Origin: Acetobacter orientalis
GTDB taxonomy: Bacteria > Pseudomonadota > Alphaproteobacteria > Acetobacterales > Acetobacteraceae
Length of the DNA: 64,000 bases
Direction of reading: 5' to 3'
Assembly: GCF_000963965.1 (NCBI RefSeq)
Contig: NZ_BAMX01000002.1
Coordinates: 62,001-126,000 of the forward strand
Shown here: piece after piece, positions 8,591 to 17,400 of the stretch
Numbering within the stretch: the stretch's first letter is position 1
Layout: the number at the start of each line of letters is the position of its first letter
The notes under the pieces: generated by a model
What the model was told of the DNA's origin: nothing
What the model saw: only the letters and a program-made list of their open reading frames with translations
Databases searched by the model: none
Program-made: the position numbers and the translations under genes

Positions 8591-9961
8591 ATGCCCCTTT
8601 CAAGCACCCCCGCCAACGCCGCAACGGCGCATGAGAGTTACGATCTGGTTTTAAAAGGGGGCAGCGTAGTGCTGCCAGATGCCACAGTTGTAACCGATGT
8701 TTATGTACGCAACGGGCTTATTGCGGCCATTGGGGGCCAAGGCAAGGCAGAGCGCACGCTTGATTGCACCGGCCTAACCATTTTACCCGGTGTGATAGAC
8801 ACACAGGTGCATTTCCGTGAACCCGGCGCCACCGAATACGAAGACCTTGAAACAGGCAGCCGTGCAGCCGTACTCGGTGGCGTGACAGGCGTGTTTGAAA
8901 TGCCAAACACCAAACCAACAACCTCCACGCCTGAGGCAGTGGCAGACAAACTTGCCCGCGCCAAAGACCGCATGTGGTGCGACCACGCCTTTTACGTAGG
9001 GGCCACCAGCGACAACGCAGACCATTGCGGCGAGCTTGAAAAACTACCGGGTACTGCTGGCATTAAAGTGTTCATGGGCTCATCAACCGGTAACCTTTTG
9101 GTCTCTGAAGATGATATGCTGGAGCGCGTTTTTCGCTCAGGCCGCCGCCGTGTTGCCATTCATGCAGAAGACGAAGCCCGCCTCAAAGAGCGTATGGACT
9201 ACCGTGTAGAGGGTGACCCCTCATCCCACCCTGTTTGGCGCGATGATGAAACCGCCCTACGCGCCACCACCCGTGCGCTGCGCTTGGCCCGCAAAACAGG
9301 CCGCAGAGTGCATATTTTGCACATTACCACCCCGCAGGAACTAGCCCTTATTGCCCAGCACCGTGACATTGCCACCTGCGAGGTAACCCCCCAGCACTTA
9401 ACCCTTGCTGGTGAAGAGGCCTACGCACGCCTTGGTACATTTGCCCAAATGAACCCCCCCATTCGCTCTGGCACACACCGTGATGGGCTGTGGCACTGGG
9501 TAAGCCAAGGCATGCCAGATGTTATTGGCTCTGACCACGCGCCCCATTCTTTAGAAAACAAGAACAAGCCTTACCCGGCCTCTCCCTCTGGTATGCCGGG
9601 GGTGCAAACACTCCTGCCCCTTATGCTTGACCATGTCGCTAATAACCGCCTAACCCTGCGCCGCCTTGTAGACCTAACATCGGCTGGCCCACAGCGCCTG
9701 TTTGGTTTAGTACGCAAAGGCCGTATTGCTGTGGGGTACGATGCCGATTTCTCAATTGTTGACCTGAAAACAACATGGACAGTTGAGCAAAGCTGGCTGG
9801 CGTCTAAATGTGGGTGGTCGCCTTTTACTGGTGCACGGCTTATGGGCCGCCCGGTTGGCACTGTTATTCGCGGGCACCAAGTTATGTGGGAAGGCACACT
9901 GGCAGACAAAGCTATTGGCCAGCCCTTAAAGTTTGATGCCACAGACCGCCCGGCAGACTAA
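8591..9961 (+). CDS. pyrC: Dihydroorotase
   Basis: A 456-residue amidohydrolase that closes carbamoyl aspartate to dihydroorotate in pyrimidine synthesis. Family marks are PGVIDTQVHFREPG at about 66-79, the segment GIKVFMGSSTGNLL around the carbamylated lysine, HILHIT and the SDHAPHS metal/catalytic motif. The usual first histidine of the HxH metal pair is Gln72 here (QVH); this variant is, as I recall, found in one dihydroorotase subgroup. No pyrB lies nearby. It stands alone with a 211-base upstream gap and a strong terminator downstream. Confidence 0.9.
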   Translation: MPLSSTPANAATAHESYDLVLKGGSVVLPDATVVTDVYVRNGLIAAIGGQGKAERTLDCTGLTILPGVIDTQVHFREPGATEYEDLETGSRAAVLGGVTGVFEMPNTKPTTSTPEAVADKLARAKDRMWCDHAFYVGATSDNADHCGELEKLPGTAGIKVFMGSSTGNLLVSEDDMLERVFRSGRRRVAIHAEDEARLKERMDYRVEGDPSSHPVWRDDETALRATTRALRLARKTGRRVHILHITTPQELALIAQHRDIATCEVTPQHLTLAGEEAYARLGTFAQMNPPIRSGTHRDGLWHWVSQGMPDVIGSDHAPHSLENKNKPYPASPSGMPGVQTLLPLMLDHVANNRLTLRRLVDLTSAGPQRLFGLVRKGRIAVGYDADFSIVDLKTTWTVEQSWLASKCGWSPFTGARLMGRPVGTVIRGHQVMWEGTLADKAIGQPLKFDATDRPAD

Positions 9962-9994
9962 ATTTTTCGCTGTCTTGTTCTAACTTTTTTCGGC

Positions 9995-10026
9995 ATATCC
10001 GGGCGTTTTTCGCCCGGATATTTTTT
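9995..10026 (+). terminator. Intrinsic terminator of pyrC
   Basis: A perfect 11-bp stem (ATATCCGGGCG with CGCCCGGATAT) closes a TTTTT loop at 9995-10021 and is followed by a run of T. It ends pyrC transcription 27 bases before the next ATG. Confidence 0.93.
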
Positions 10027-10052
10027 GTCTTTTATTGCCTAACGGATACCCT

Positions 10053-11330
10053 ATGCCTACCAACACCCTGAAACTCGGGATAGATTTTGGCACCACCAAC
10101 AGCGTTGTGGTGCTGGCCCACCCTGATGGTAAAACAGAAACCCTGCGTTTTACGTTTCCAGACCATGATGTTTCAGACACTTGCCGTACATTGCTCTGCT
10201 TTTGGCAAGATGAGGTGGGCAGCCGCATTATGCAGCAAGAGGCCATTGGCGCTGCCGCTATTGATGCCTACCTAGAAGACCCAGCAGACTCGCGCATGAT
10301 TATGTCTATGAAATCTTACCTTGCGCAAAAGTCTTTTCGGGAAACACAGGTCTTTAGCCGCCGCCTAACCTTACAAACCCTGATAGCACGCTTTTTGTCT
10401 AATTTAATGCAAGCCGTACAGCTTGACCCTAAAGGCGTGCATGTAACCGTGGGCCGCCCCGTAGAATTTGCCGGAGACTACCCAGATGACGCCCTAGGCG
10501 AAGAACGCCTACGCGAAAGCTTTCTGGCCGCTGGTTTTTCTAACGTAGCACTTGCATGGGAACCCGAGGCCGCTGGCTGGCGCTTTGCCCAACGCCTGAG
10601 CGAACCCACCACCATTTTGGTAGGAGACTTTGGCGGCGGCACCAGCGATTTTTCGGTTATGCGCTTTGACCCCCAACGCCCCGGCCACGCTGAACCATTA
10701 GGCCATGCCGGTGTTGGCATAGCCGGAGACCAGTTTGACTACCGTATTATCAATACCGTTATTGCCCCCCTGCTCGGCCGGGACTGCACCTACCGCGTTA
10801 TGGGCGGCGAACCCCTGCCCGTACCTATTGAATGGTATGCAAGCCTAGGCCGCTGGCACCGCCTTGCCCTTATGCGCACCCCCCAAACCCTACGCGCTAT
10901 GGAAGACGTGGCCCGCACCGTTTCCGACCCTGCCAAATTGCGTGCGCTCATAGACCTTGTGCAAGACCAGCAGGGCCAAGCCCTCTACCGGGCCGTGGCG
11001 TCTGCCAAAACAGCGCTTTCACACGCACCAAGCACCGAACTTTGCTTTAAACACCGCAGCTTTACTGTACAACACACCATAACCCGTGCAGAATTTGAAA
11101 GCTGGATAGCCCCAGACCTCGCGCAGTTTGAAACAGCAATTGACCAAGCCCTTGCCAACGCAAACCTGCCTGCTAGCGCCATTGACCGGGTGTTTTTAAC
11201 CGGTGGCACATCGTTTGTACCTGCGGTGCGCCGCCTGTTTACAAACCGCTTTGGAGAAGCACGTGTTGATATGGGGGGAGAGTTTGTCTCTGTAGCCGAA
11301 GGGCTGGCCCTTATGAACCAAGCCGCTTAA
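10053..11330 (+). CDS. Short Hsp70-family ATPase (YegD-like)
   Basis: A 425-residue protein that keeps the actin-like Hsp70 nucleotide-binding domain but lacks the substrate-binding and lid domains of DnaK (about 640 residues). Phosphate-1 motif LGIDFGTTNSVV is near residue 9, phosphate-2 VGDFGGGTSDFSV near 190, and the adenosine motif FLTGGTSFVPAVRRLF near 390. The start is placed at the ATG at 10053; an upstream TTG at 10035 would add six residues and overlap the region just after the terminator. Function in this subfamily is not established. It appears to be a single-gene unit, as the next gene is on the other strand. Confidence 0.87.
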   Translation: MPTNTLKLGIDFGTTNSVVVLAHPDGKTETLRFTFPDHDVSDTCRTLLCFWQDEVGSRIMQQEAIGAAAIDAYLEDPADSRMIMSMKSYLAQKSFRETQVFSRRLTLQTLIARFLSNLMQAVQLDPKGVHVTVGRPVEFAGDYPDDALGEERLRESFLAAGFSNVALAWEPEAAGWRFAQRLSEPTTILVGDFGGGTSDFSVMRFDPQRPGHAEPLGHAGVGIAGDQFDYRIINTVIAPLLGRDCTYRVMGGEPLPVPIEWYASLGRWHRLALMRTPQTLRAMEDVARTVSDPAKLRALIDLVQDQQGQALYRAVASAKTALSHAPSTELCFKHRSFTVQHTITRAEFESWIAPDLAQFETAIDQALANANLPASAIDRVFLTGGTSFVPAVRRLFTNRFGEARVDMGGEFVSVAEGLALMNQAA

Positions 11331-11389
11331 ACGCCACCCAACACTAAAACCCTAGAGCCTGTTTAAAAATTTGAAATTAAAGGCAGCAT

Positions 11390-11426
11390 TGGTGTGGCGG
11401 GAATAAACAATTTTTCCGCCACACCA
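11390..11426. repeat. Inverted repeat with 11-bp perfect arms
   Basis: TGGTGTGGCGG (11390-11400) is complementary to CCGCCACACCA (11416-11426) across a 15-base spacer. It lies 60 bases after the Hsp70 stop in a 270-base gap between convergent genes. No U-run follows on either strand, so it may be a non-canonical terminator or a mobile-element remnant. The preceding GAGCCTGTTTAAAAA resembles insertion-sequence ends in acetic acid bacteria from memory only. Confidence 0.45.
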
Positions 11427-11512
11427 TAACTTTATGAACGCACAAAAGAATTGGGCTTTCTGGCTCAAAGCAGCATATCAGACCAGCTTAAACGACGTTA
11501 CAACAACCGTTT

Positions 11513-11536
11513 AGAGTAGGTGTGCCAACCTACCCT
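11513..11536. repeat. Second short inverted repeat between convergent genes
   Basis: AGAGTAGGT and ACCTACCCT form a 9-bp stem with one mismatch around a 6-base loop, followed on the plus strand by a run of A rather than T. It could form part of the boundary between the convergent Hsp70 and 154-residue protein genes. No function can be assigned. Confidence 0.3.
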
Positions 11537-11600
11537 AAAAAAACAGATAGCCACACAAACGTGGCTAATACTGGGTATTAAAGACCGACAGCGCCCCCTT

Positions 11601-12065
11601 TTATGGAAACGCTGTCCGGTTAAATTTATGCCGGTCTACCAATAAGCGTAGTGGGGCAAACTGTTTTTCATCAAAAGTTTCGACATGTACCTTTGAGCCA
11701 TCGGGGCTTTCAACAAAAACAGTTGCGTTCCAGTCGGCAGCGCTAATACCTGTCCAGAGTGTAAGGTCGAGCACTTCTTGGCCGTTGGTATCTTTCAACG
11801 CCACGCGCGAATCACCCGATGAAGGTGGCGTGCGGCTTAATGGGCCCCAACCGCCTTTATGGTCAGTAAGCCATGTGTTGATTGTGCTCACTTCCTCTGC
11901 CGTAAGTGCGCGTTTATGGCGCATGGGGCCAACTTCAATCTCACCACTTGCAACCTGCGGAAACGTAACCGGCTTAAGGTTAGGGAGGGCAAATGTCCAA
12001 ATTAATGCCGCAGTCCCTATGGTCAGCACCAGAAACCCAATAATAAAGGCTGTTTCTTTTTTCAT
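11601..12065 (-). CDS. Membrane-anchored protein of unknown function
   Basis: I do not recognise this 154-residue protein. Residues 7-30 form one hydrophobic segment after Lys2-Lys3, suggesting an N-terminal anchor (or uncleaved signal) with the rest in the periplasm. The remainder is soluble and rich in Thr, Asp and Trp, with a GGWGPL turn near residue 75 and WNATVFVESPDG near 116. There are no cysteines or obvious catalytic motifs. It begins 15 bases after the aminotransferase stop and is the last gene of the dehydratase-aminotransferase operon, so a role in envelope glycans is possible but only inferred from position. Confidence 0.7.
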   Translation of the reverse strand: MKKETAFIIGFLVLTIGTAALIWTFALPNLKPVTFPQVASGEIEVGPMRHKRALTAEEVSTINTWLTDHKGGWGPLSRTPPSSGDSRVALKDTNGQEVLDLTLWTGISAADWNATVFVESPDGSKVHVETFDEKQFAPLRLLVDRHKFNRTAFP

Positions 12066-12080
12066 GCCCCTTCTTTCTCC

Positions 12081-13217
12081 TTAACCGCGTACGGCTGCAA
12101 TAACGCGGGCAACCTCGGCTTCTGTCAGTTCAGGGTGAATTGGCAGGGCTAGAATACGCTCTGCCAAATCCTCTGAAACGGGCAGTGCTGCGCCGTCATG
12201 GTGTGGTTCATACGCGGGTTGTTTGTGTAGAGGCAACGGGTAGTAAATAGCCGAGGGTACCCCGTGCTCTTTTAAGCGGGCCTGCAAGGCCTCTCGCTCG
12301 GCAGAGTTTTTTAGCAAAATAGCATAAATGGCCCATGCACTCTCACTACCCGGCACGCGGGCTGGTACCTGCACACTCTCTTTTAACCCCGCATCATACG
12401 CGCAGGCAATGGCCTCACGGCGGGCAAGCTCGTCTTTAAAATGCTCAAGTTTAGCAAGCAGCACGGCAGCCTGCAGGGTATCAAGCCGACCATTCATGCC
12501 CGTGCGTAACACTTGGTAGCGGGTTTTGCCCTCTCCATGTGTACGCAATGAGCGGTACAGGTCGGCGCGCTCTGGGTCATCTGTTAAAATGGCGCCACCA
12601 TCTCCATACCCACCAAGGGGTTTAGACGGGAAAAAAGACAGCGTGGTTGCTGTGGCCTCGCGCCCCAACGGTGCGCCATTAAGGTTAGCCCCAAAAGACT
12701 GGGCGCAGTCTGCCAGCAAAAACAGGCCTTCTTCCTGCGCTATGGTGCGCAGGGCCTGCCACGGTGCGGGTTGGCCAAACAGATCAACACCTACAATAGC
12801 ACGCGGGGTGAGCTTACCTGCCGCACGCACGGCCTGAATACGGGCTTTAAGGTGGGTTGGGTCTATCTGAAAGGTGTTGGGGTCTACATCAACAAAAACG
12901 GGGGTGGCCCCTAACACCAACGGCACCTCGGCGGTGGCGGTATAGGTAAAGGCTGGGAGAAAAACAGCATCACCCCGGCCAATATTTTCAGCCATCATAA
13001 CAATTTGCAGCGCATCTGTGCCCGAGGAAACCCCAACACACTCTTTAGCGCCACACCATTCAGCCAGTTTGGCCTCAAGCTCAAACACTTCTGGCCCCAT
13101 AACAAAGCGGCAATGCTCAAATACGGCATCTACACGCTGGCGCAGGCCTGCACCAAGGCGCTTTTGCTGCGCGGCAAGGTCTAGAAAGGCAATGGGTTTG
13201 TCTGCTGTATCGGTCAT
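12081..13217 (-). CDS. DegT/DnrJ/EryC1-family sugar aminotransferase
   Basis: A 378-residue PLP enzyme of the family that aminates keto sugars bound to nucleotides. SSGTDAL at 64-70 binds the PLP phosphate, AFTYTATAE at about 89-97 and DCAQSFGA at 170-177 line the site, and SFFPSKPLGGYGDGG contains the Schiff-base lysine Lys199. It follows the 4,6-dehydratase gene by 50 bases on the same strand. In known pathways such a pair turns UDP-GlcNAc into a UDP-4-amino-4,6-dideoxy sugar (PglF/PglE type) or, with an oxidation step, a 3-amino sugar (WbpE type). No 3-dehydrogenase lies here, so C4 amination is the simpler guess. Confidence 0.9.
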   Translation of the reverse strand: MTDTADKPIAFLDLAAQQKRLGAGLRQRVDAVFEHCRFVMGPEVFELEAKLAEWCGAKECVGVSSGTDALQIVMMAENIGRGDAVFLPAFTYTATAEVPLVLGATPVFVDVDPNTFQIDPTHLKARIQAVRAAGKLTPRAIVGVDLFGQPAPWQALRTIAQEEGLFLLADCAQSFGANLNGAPLGREATATTLSFFPSKPLGGYGDGGAILTDDPERADLYRSLRTHGEGKTRYQVLRTGMNGRLDTLQAAVLLAKLEHFKDELARREAIACAYDAGLKESVQVPARVPGSESAWAIYAILLKNSAEREALQARLKEHGVPSAIYYPLPLHKQPAYEPHHDGAALPVSEDLAERILALPIHPELTEAEVARVIAAVRG

Positions 13218-13267
13218 GTAGCCACCTGTTCCGTGCCGCCAGAGTTCTTTAAAGGCGAGAGTATAGC

Positions 13268-15214
13268 CTATGAGGGGCCAGAGCGTATCTCACCATTGGG
13301 GTTATGATTGAATTCGGGAACCAGCAACGCCAAAACGTGCAAGGCAGCCTTCACATCACCTTTGCGCGCAAAGCTGGTCATCTGGTTTACTGCCAGTGTC
13401 ACCTCATCAAGGTTCACCACGCGGGGCGTTGCCATCAGCAAACCGGGGTTGTCTGTGGGTACAGGGGCCTCGCGCCCATGGAACAACTCTTCGTAGAGTT
13501 TTTCACCGGGGCGCAGGCCGGTAAATTGAATTGCCACATCCGTTTTAGGGCGTAGCCCAGCAAGGCGGATCATTTGTTTGGCGAGATCAACAATTTTAAC
13601 GGGTGCGCCCATATCCAGCACAAAAATGCCGCCATCACGCAAGAGAGCATCTGTGCTGGAATCGCACACGCCGTTTGTGCCCCGTACACTAGCCTGCAAC
13701 ACCAGCCCGACAGCTTCTGTTACGGTCATAAAATACCGGCGCATGTCTGGGTGCGTTACCGTAAGCGGCCCGCCGCGCTCAAGCTGGCGTTTAAACAGCG
13801 GCACAACAGAACCAGTTGACCCCAACACATTACCAAACCGCACAGTAATGCACCGCATGGCCTTAGGGTTGCCCAAAGTGCGGGCCTGAATATCGAGCGC
13901 TTGGCAATACATTTCTGCCGCACGCTTGGCCGCCCCCATAAGGCTAGACGGGTTTACGGCTTTATCGGTCGAGATCACCACCATGGCTTGTGCGCCATGC
14001 CGGGTTGCCGCATCGGCCACTACGCGGGTGCCATGTATATTGGTGAGTATCCCTTCAGCCGGGTTGGCCTCAACAATAGGGACATGCTTAAGGGCTGCGG
14101 CATGAAACACCAGCGCAGGCTGGTAAGTGGCCATAATACCTTCAATGCGGGCTTCATCGCGCACATCAGCTACCAAACCAACACGGGTTACGTGTGGGGC
14201 AAGGTGGGCCAGTTCTGTCTCAATTTGCCACAGTTCAAACTCACCGTGGTCAAGCAATATCAACCGCTCAGGAGCAAGCAAGGCAATCTGGCGCACCAGT
14301 TCTGAGCCAATACTGCCCCCGGCCCCTGTTACCAGTACCGTGCGGCCTTTAATCAACCGCTCCATGCCTGCTTTATCAAGCGGCACTTGTGGGCGGTTTA
14401 ACAGGTCTTCTAGCGGTATGGGGCGCAGTTCAACCCGCTCTGCTGGGGTTAGGTCTGTTAAGGCTGGGGTACGGAGCACCGCTATACTATGCAGTGCCGC
14501 CGCATTAAGCACTTGCGTAAGGCCTACCCCCCTAAAGGTGGGCTCGGTAATAACCAAAGACTGCGGCAGGCATTGTGCCCGGGCCAAGCGGGCCAAAATA
14601 TCTTCTATTTCTTCCACATGGCCCAAAATAGGCACGTTATGAATACGCCGCCCGGTTTGGTTGGTGCCTAAAGCAATAAGCCCTGTTACCCGAATATCTG
14701 CCGCCGGGTTACGCTCAATGGCCCGCAAATACAGGTCTGCTACGGTGTCTACACCAATCAGCACAATTTTGTGCTGGCCTGCTTTTCGCAGGGCCTGCCG
14801 GTAAGCAAGGCGGTAGCAAATACGCAAGCCCCCCAACAACACCAGCAACACCAAAGCATAAATAAGCGGAAACGTGGTGCTAGGAAGCGGAAAGCCAAAC
14901 AGACAGAGAATAAGAGAAAACAGAGCCGAACTGGCGATAGACGCACCCGCAATGCTGATAAGGTCTGAAATACCCGAAAAGCGCCAATATTGTTGGGGCA
15001 TACGAAACGGCACACCGCTTACCACGAGCGTTACCGCCCCCCCCACCAAAAACCAGAGGGGGTGTAAAAGGCCGTCTTGCGGGGCTGCCAGCCACCGCGC
15101 CACGGGTGCAGCAACAGCCGCCAAAAGGCCATCCAACAAAACGTTGACAAGAATTCTGTTGAGCGGACGCAGTTTAGGGCTACGATGCAAAGGCTCTGAG
15201 CGTTGCGATACCAT
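13268..15214 (-). CDS. Membrane-bound nucleotide-sugar 4,6-dehydratase (WbpM/PglF/CapD type)
   Basis: A 648-residue protein with about four N-terminal membrane segments (roughly residues 21-135), a CoA-binding-like Rossmann region (about 147-260) and a C-terminal SDR domain. TGAGGSIGSE at 296-305 binds NAD. The active site reads STDKAVNPSSLMGAAK with Met426 where classical SDRs have Tyr, and Lys430; the Ser-Met-Lys arrangement is known from WbpM. It probably converts UDP-GlcNAc to the 4-keto-6-deoxy sugar. The ATG at 15214 is preferred over the open frame's earlier start at 15328, which would overlap the divergent transferase gene; AAGGTA precedes it. The aminotransferase gene follows. Confidence 0.9.
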   Translation of the reverse strand: MVSQRSEPLHRSPKLRPLNRILVNVLLDGLLAAVAAPVARWLAAPQDGLLHPLWFLVGGAVTLVVSGVPFRMPQQYWRFSGISDLISIAGASIASSALFSLILCLFGFPLPSTTFPLIYALVLLVLLGGLRICYRLAYRQALRKAGQHKIVLIGVDTVADLYLRAIERNPAADIRVTGLIALGTNQTGRRIHNVPILGHVEEIEDILARLARAQCLPQSLVITEPTFRGVGLTQVLNAAALHSIAVLRTPALTDLTPAERVELRPIPLEDLLNRPQVPLDKAGMERLIKGRTVLVTGAGGSIGSELVRQIALLAPERLILLDHGEFELWQIETELAHLAPHVTRVGLVADVRDEARIEGIMATYQPALVFHAAALKHVPIVEANPAEGILTNIHGTRVVADAATRHGAQAMVVISTDKAVNPSSLMGAAKRAAEMYCQALDIQARTLGNPKAMRCITVRFGNVLGSTGSVVPLFKRQLERGGPLTVTHPDMRRYFMTVTEAVGLVLQASVRGTNGVCDSSTDALLRDGGIFVLDMGAPVKIVDLAKQMIRLAGLRPKTDVAIQFTGLRPGEKLYEELFHGREAPVPTDNPGLLMATPRVVNLDEVTLAVNQMTSFARKGDVKAALHVLALLVPEFNHNPNGEIRSGPS

Positions 15215-15273
15215 TACCTTGCACCTATAGCCTAGCACTTGCCATACTAGAAGCTGCACATTACGGCGATTAT

Positions 15274-16305
15274 ATGCCCATACTTCTTTCTGACCCCATT
15301 CTGGCCATTTTCTGCCTGCTTTGCGCAACTTTTTTTGCGGCAGGCCTTGTGCGCGTTATGATTAACTTGGCCGTGCTTGACCACCCCGGCCACCGTAGCG
15401 CCCACGAAACACCCGTGCCAAAAGGCGGCGGGGTTGGAGTCATGGCGTCTTTTTTTCTGTTTTTTCCCCTCGTGCAGGACATTACAGGCCATAGCGTTTT
15501 GCAGGCCGATGTTATTTTAACAGCCGTAGCCACAGCCCTGCTGGCCTGCGTGTCTTGGGCCGATGACCTGTACCAGTGGCCACCGTCTATTAAACTGGTT
15601 GCGCAATGTGCAGCGGCGGCTCTGGTTATTGCGGGGGGTACGGCTACCGCATGGCCCACACACACTTATGGCTTGGGGCTTTCGCTTTTTTGGCTGGTGT
15701 TTATTACCAACGCCGTCAATTTTATGGATGGGCTAAACGGCCTTATTTCTGGCTGCCTCATTGTCGGCAACCTATTTGTGGCCGCAACGGGGGCCTATTT
15801 TGGCCTACCAGACCTTGTTTGGCCCGCCCTTATGCTGGCAGGCTGCTTGTGTGGCTTTTTGCCCTTTAACTTTCCTAAAGCGCGCATTTTTTTAGGCGAT
15901 GTCGGCAGCCAGGGGTGCGGGCTGCTTGCGGGCACAGCGGCGTTGTATATGACACGCCACACCATACAGCCCTCTGGTTGGGTGCTCGGCCCGGCCCTTC
16001 TTTTTCCGCTTATTTTTGATGTGTTGTTTACGTTGGCCCGCCGTATGGTTGCTGGCCAACCCCTCACGCAGGCCCACCGTGGCCATATTTACCAAGTTTT
16101 ACACCGCAGTGGCATGAACCCGGTTTTAATAACGCTGTGTGAATGTGGGTTTGTTTTATGGGGCGGGTTTGTCGCCATTTATGTGGCCGCTCAACCCGCC
16201 ATAGTGGGTGCGTGCTTGGCGCTACCCTTATTGGTAGCGCCACAGCTTGGCTGGCTGGCTTTGGCTGTAATCAGAACACGCCGCCACCCTGTAGGCCCGT
16301 GGTAA
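15274..16305 (+). CDS. WecA-like undecaprenyl-phosphate phosphosugar transferase (GT4 family)
   Basis: A 343-residue polytopic membrane enzyme of the MraY/WecA family that transfers a sugar-1-phosphate from a UDP-sugar to the lipid carrier, the first step of O-antigen or capsule synthesis. PKGGGVGVM at 49-57, WADDLY with the metal-binding Asp pair at 97-98, NAVNFMDGLNGL at 146-157 and FLGDVGSQGCG at 207-217 are diagnostic. It is divergent from the 4,6-dehydratase with only 59 bases between starts, which suggests shared control and a common pathway (compare WbpL/WbpM). No further glycosyltransferases, flippase or polymerase are in the window. Confidence 0.9.
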   Translation: MPILLSDPILAIFCLLCATFFAAGLVRVMINLAVLDHPGHRSAHETPVPKGGGVGVMASFFLFFPLVQDITGHSVLQADVILTAVATALLACVSWADDLYQWPPSIKLVAQCAAAALVIAGGTATAWPTHTYGLGLSLFWLVFITNAVNFMDGLNGLISGCLIVGNLFVAATGAYFGLPDLVWPALMLAGCLCGFLPFNFPKARIFLGDVGSQGCGLLAGTAALYMTRHTIQPSGWVLGPALLFPLIFDVLFTLARRMVAGQPLTQAHRGHIYQVLHRSGMNPVLITLCECGFVLWGGFVAIYVAAQPAIVGACLALPLLVAPQLGWLALAVIRTRRHPVGPW

Positions 16306-16337
16306 GCGGCAGGCTCTGTTAGGCAGCCAGAACAGGC

Positions 16338-16787
16338 TTATTTTTTAAGTTCAAACGTAAGGCCCTGTGCAGAGCTGGCAAGGCGAGCACCTTTGGTTGC
16401 GGTTTCAATTTTAATACGCACACCGTTTTTGTTTTCAAGCACGGCACCGCCAAGGCCATTACCCAGCGTGGCCTCGCCATGCAGCGCACCATAAGTGCCA
16501 GCAAAATCTTCTGCGCGGTGCAGGTTATAAATTGTGCCTTTGCCCTCAATTTTTGAGAACCCAACAGCAGCAATATTACCGCCCGTAATGTTATATTTGT
16601 AAGTGTGGCCACCAAACCTTACGGTGGCATCGCCCCATGTATAGCCCAACCCAACATCGGCTGATTTAGCAGTAAGGGTAATGGTGCCTGTGGGTTTGCC
16701 CAAAGCATCTTCGGCGTAAGCGGCCGGAGCCAGAGAAGCCGTTGCAAAGGTAAGGGCCGCAGCAGCGGCAACAGAAGTCAAGCGCAT
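16338..16787 (-). CDS. Small exported protein of unknown function
   Basis: A 149-residue protein with a clear signal peptide (hydrophobic 6-21, AYA before a likely cleavage after residue 25). The mature part is a small, glycine- and threonine-rich, probably all-beta domain of about 124 residues. Notable segments are GLGYTWGDATVRFGGHTY near 47-64, IEGKGTIYNL near 80-89 and NKNGVRIKIETATKGARL near 118-135. It contains no cysteines. Similar short exported proteins occur in many proteobacteria, but I know no function. It is monocistronic; its stop is 32 bases from the convergent WecA-like gene. Confidence 0.8.
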   Translation of the reverse strand: MRLTSVAAAAALTFATASLAPAAYAEDALGKPTGTITLTAKSADVGLGYTWGDATVRFGGHTYKYNITGGNIAAVGFSKIEGKGTIYNLHRAEDFAGTYGALHGEATLGNGLGGAVLENKNGVRIKIETATKGARLASSAQGLTFELKK

Positions 16788-16904
16788 GTAACCGTTCCTT
16801 CTTTTTCTATGGCTTGTATCTTATGCGTAGTAAAACCGGTGTAGGCACCGAAAGAACTGCACATAATCACTGCCGGAAAGAACGTCTGGCTTTGGTAAAA
16901 AGTT

Positions 16905-16953
16905 GCCTGACCAAAGCAAAACAAGCTTACGCCGGTTTATTTTTTGGTCAGGC
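16905..16953 (-). terminator. Long inverted repeat downstream of the MarR gene
   Basis: GCCTGACCAAA (16905-16915) pairs perfectly with TTTGGTCAGGC (16943-16953) over a 27-base spacer. Read on the minus strand it is followed by AACTTTTT, so it can end transcription of the MarR-type gene (stop at 16984). The loop is longer than usual. Confidence 0.55.
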
Positions 16954-16983
16954 GGCGGTCATGTACCGCTAAAAACAGCCGTC

Positions 16984-17400
16984 TTAGGCTGCGGCAACAC
17001 GGCGCAGGCGGCGTACTGGCTGGTCTTTCTTTTCAGCCAATGTTGCTTTTTTCGCTTCATCATCGGCGGCAGAGCCCATAATGGCGCGAATTTCTTTAAG
17101 GTAAGATGCCCCTTTGGGTGTGCGCTGTACCAGCACAGAGCGGCGGTCAAGCGGGTCAACCTTACGGCGTGCCAGATCAAGCTCACCCAAACGGTCAAGC
17201 GCACGGGTAATGGCAGGCTTAGAGACGTTTAAGCTAGAGGCCAAGCCGCGCACCGTGTGGCCGCTTTCATCGAGGTAGCAGGTTAGAAACACGGCAAGTT
17301 GGCGGGCAGACAGGTCTGGCCCATCGCCCCGTACCAAGGCCACTACGGTGTCGCGTAGGGTTTTAACCAGTTCTTCTGCGGGGGCTGTAGCATGTGCCAT
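16984..17400 (-). CDS. MarR-family transcriptional regulator
   Basis: A 138-residue winged-helix regulator. The recognition helix region reads VRGLASSLNVSKPAITRALDRLG (residues about 50-72, given here as one segment of the helix-turn-helix), and the wing carries the typical DPLDRRSVLVQRTPKG at about 82-97. The N-terminal PAEELVKTLRDTVVALVR and the phrase LSARQLAVFLTCYL recall the alphaproteobacterial LdtR-like branch linked to cell-wall control; that match is from memory. The last 25 residues are a lysine/arginine-rich tail. It stands alone between the exported protein and the M17 peptidase on the same strand. Ligand and targets are unknown. Confidence 0.85.
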   Translation of the reverse strand: MAHATAPAEELVKTLRDTVVALVRGDGPDLSARQLAVFLTCYLDESGHTVRGLASSLNVSKPAITRALDRLGELDLARRKVDPLDRRSVLVQRTPKGASYLKEIRAIMGSAADDEAKKATLAEKKDQPVRRLRRVAAA

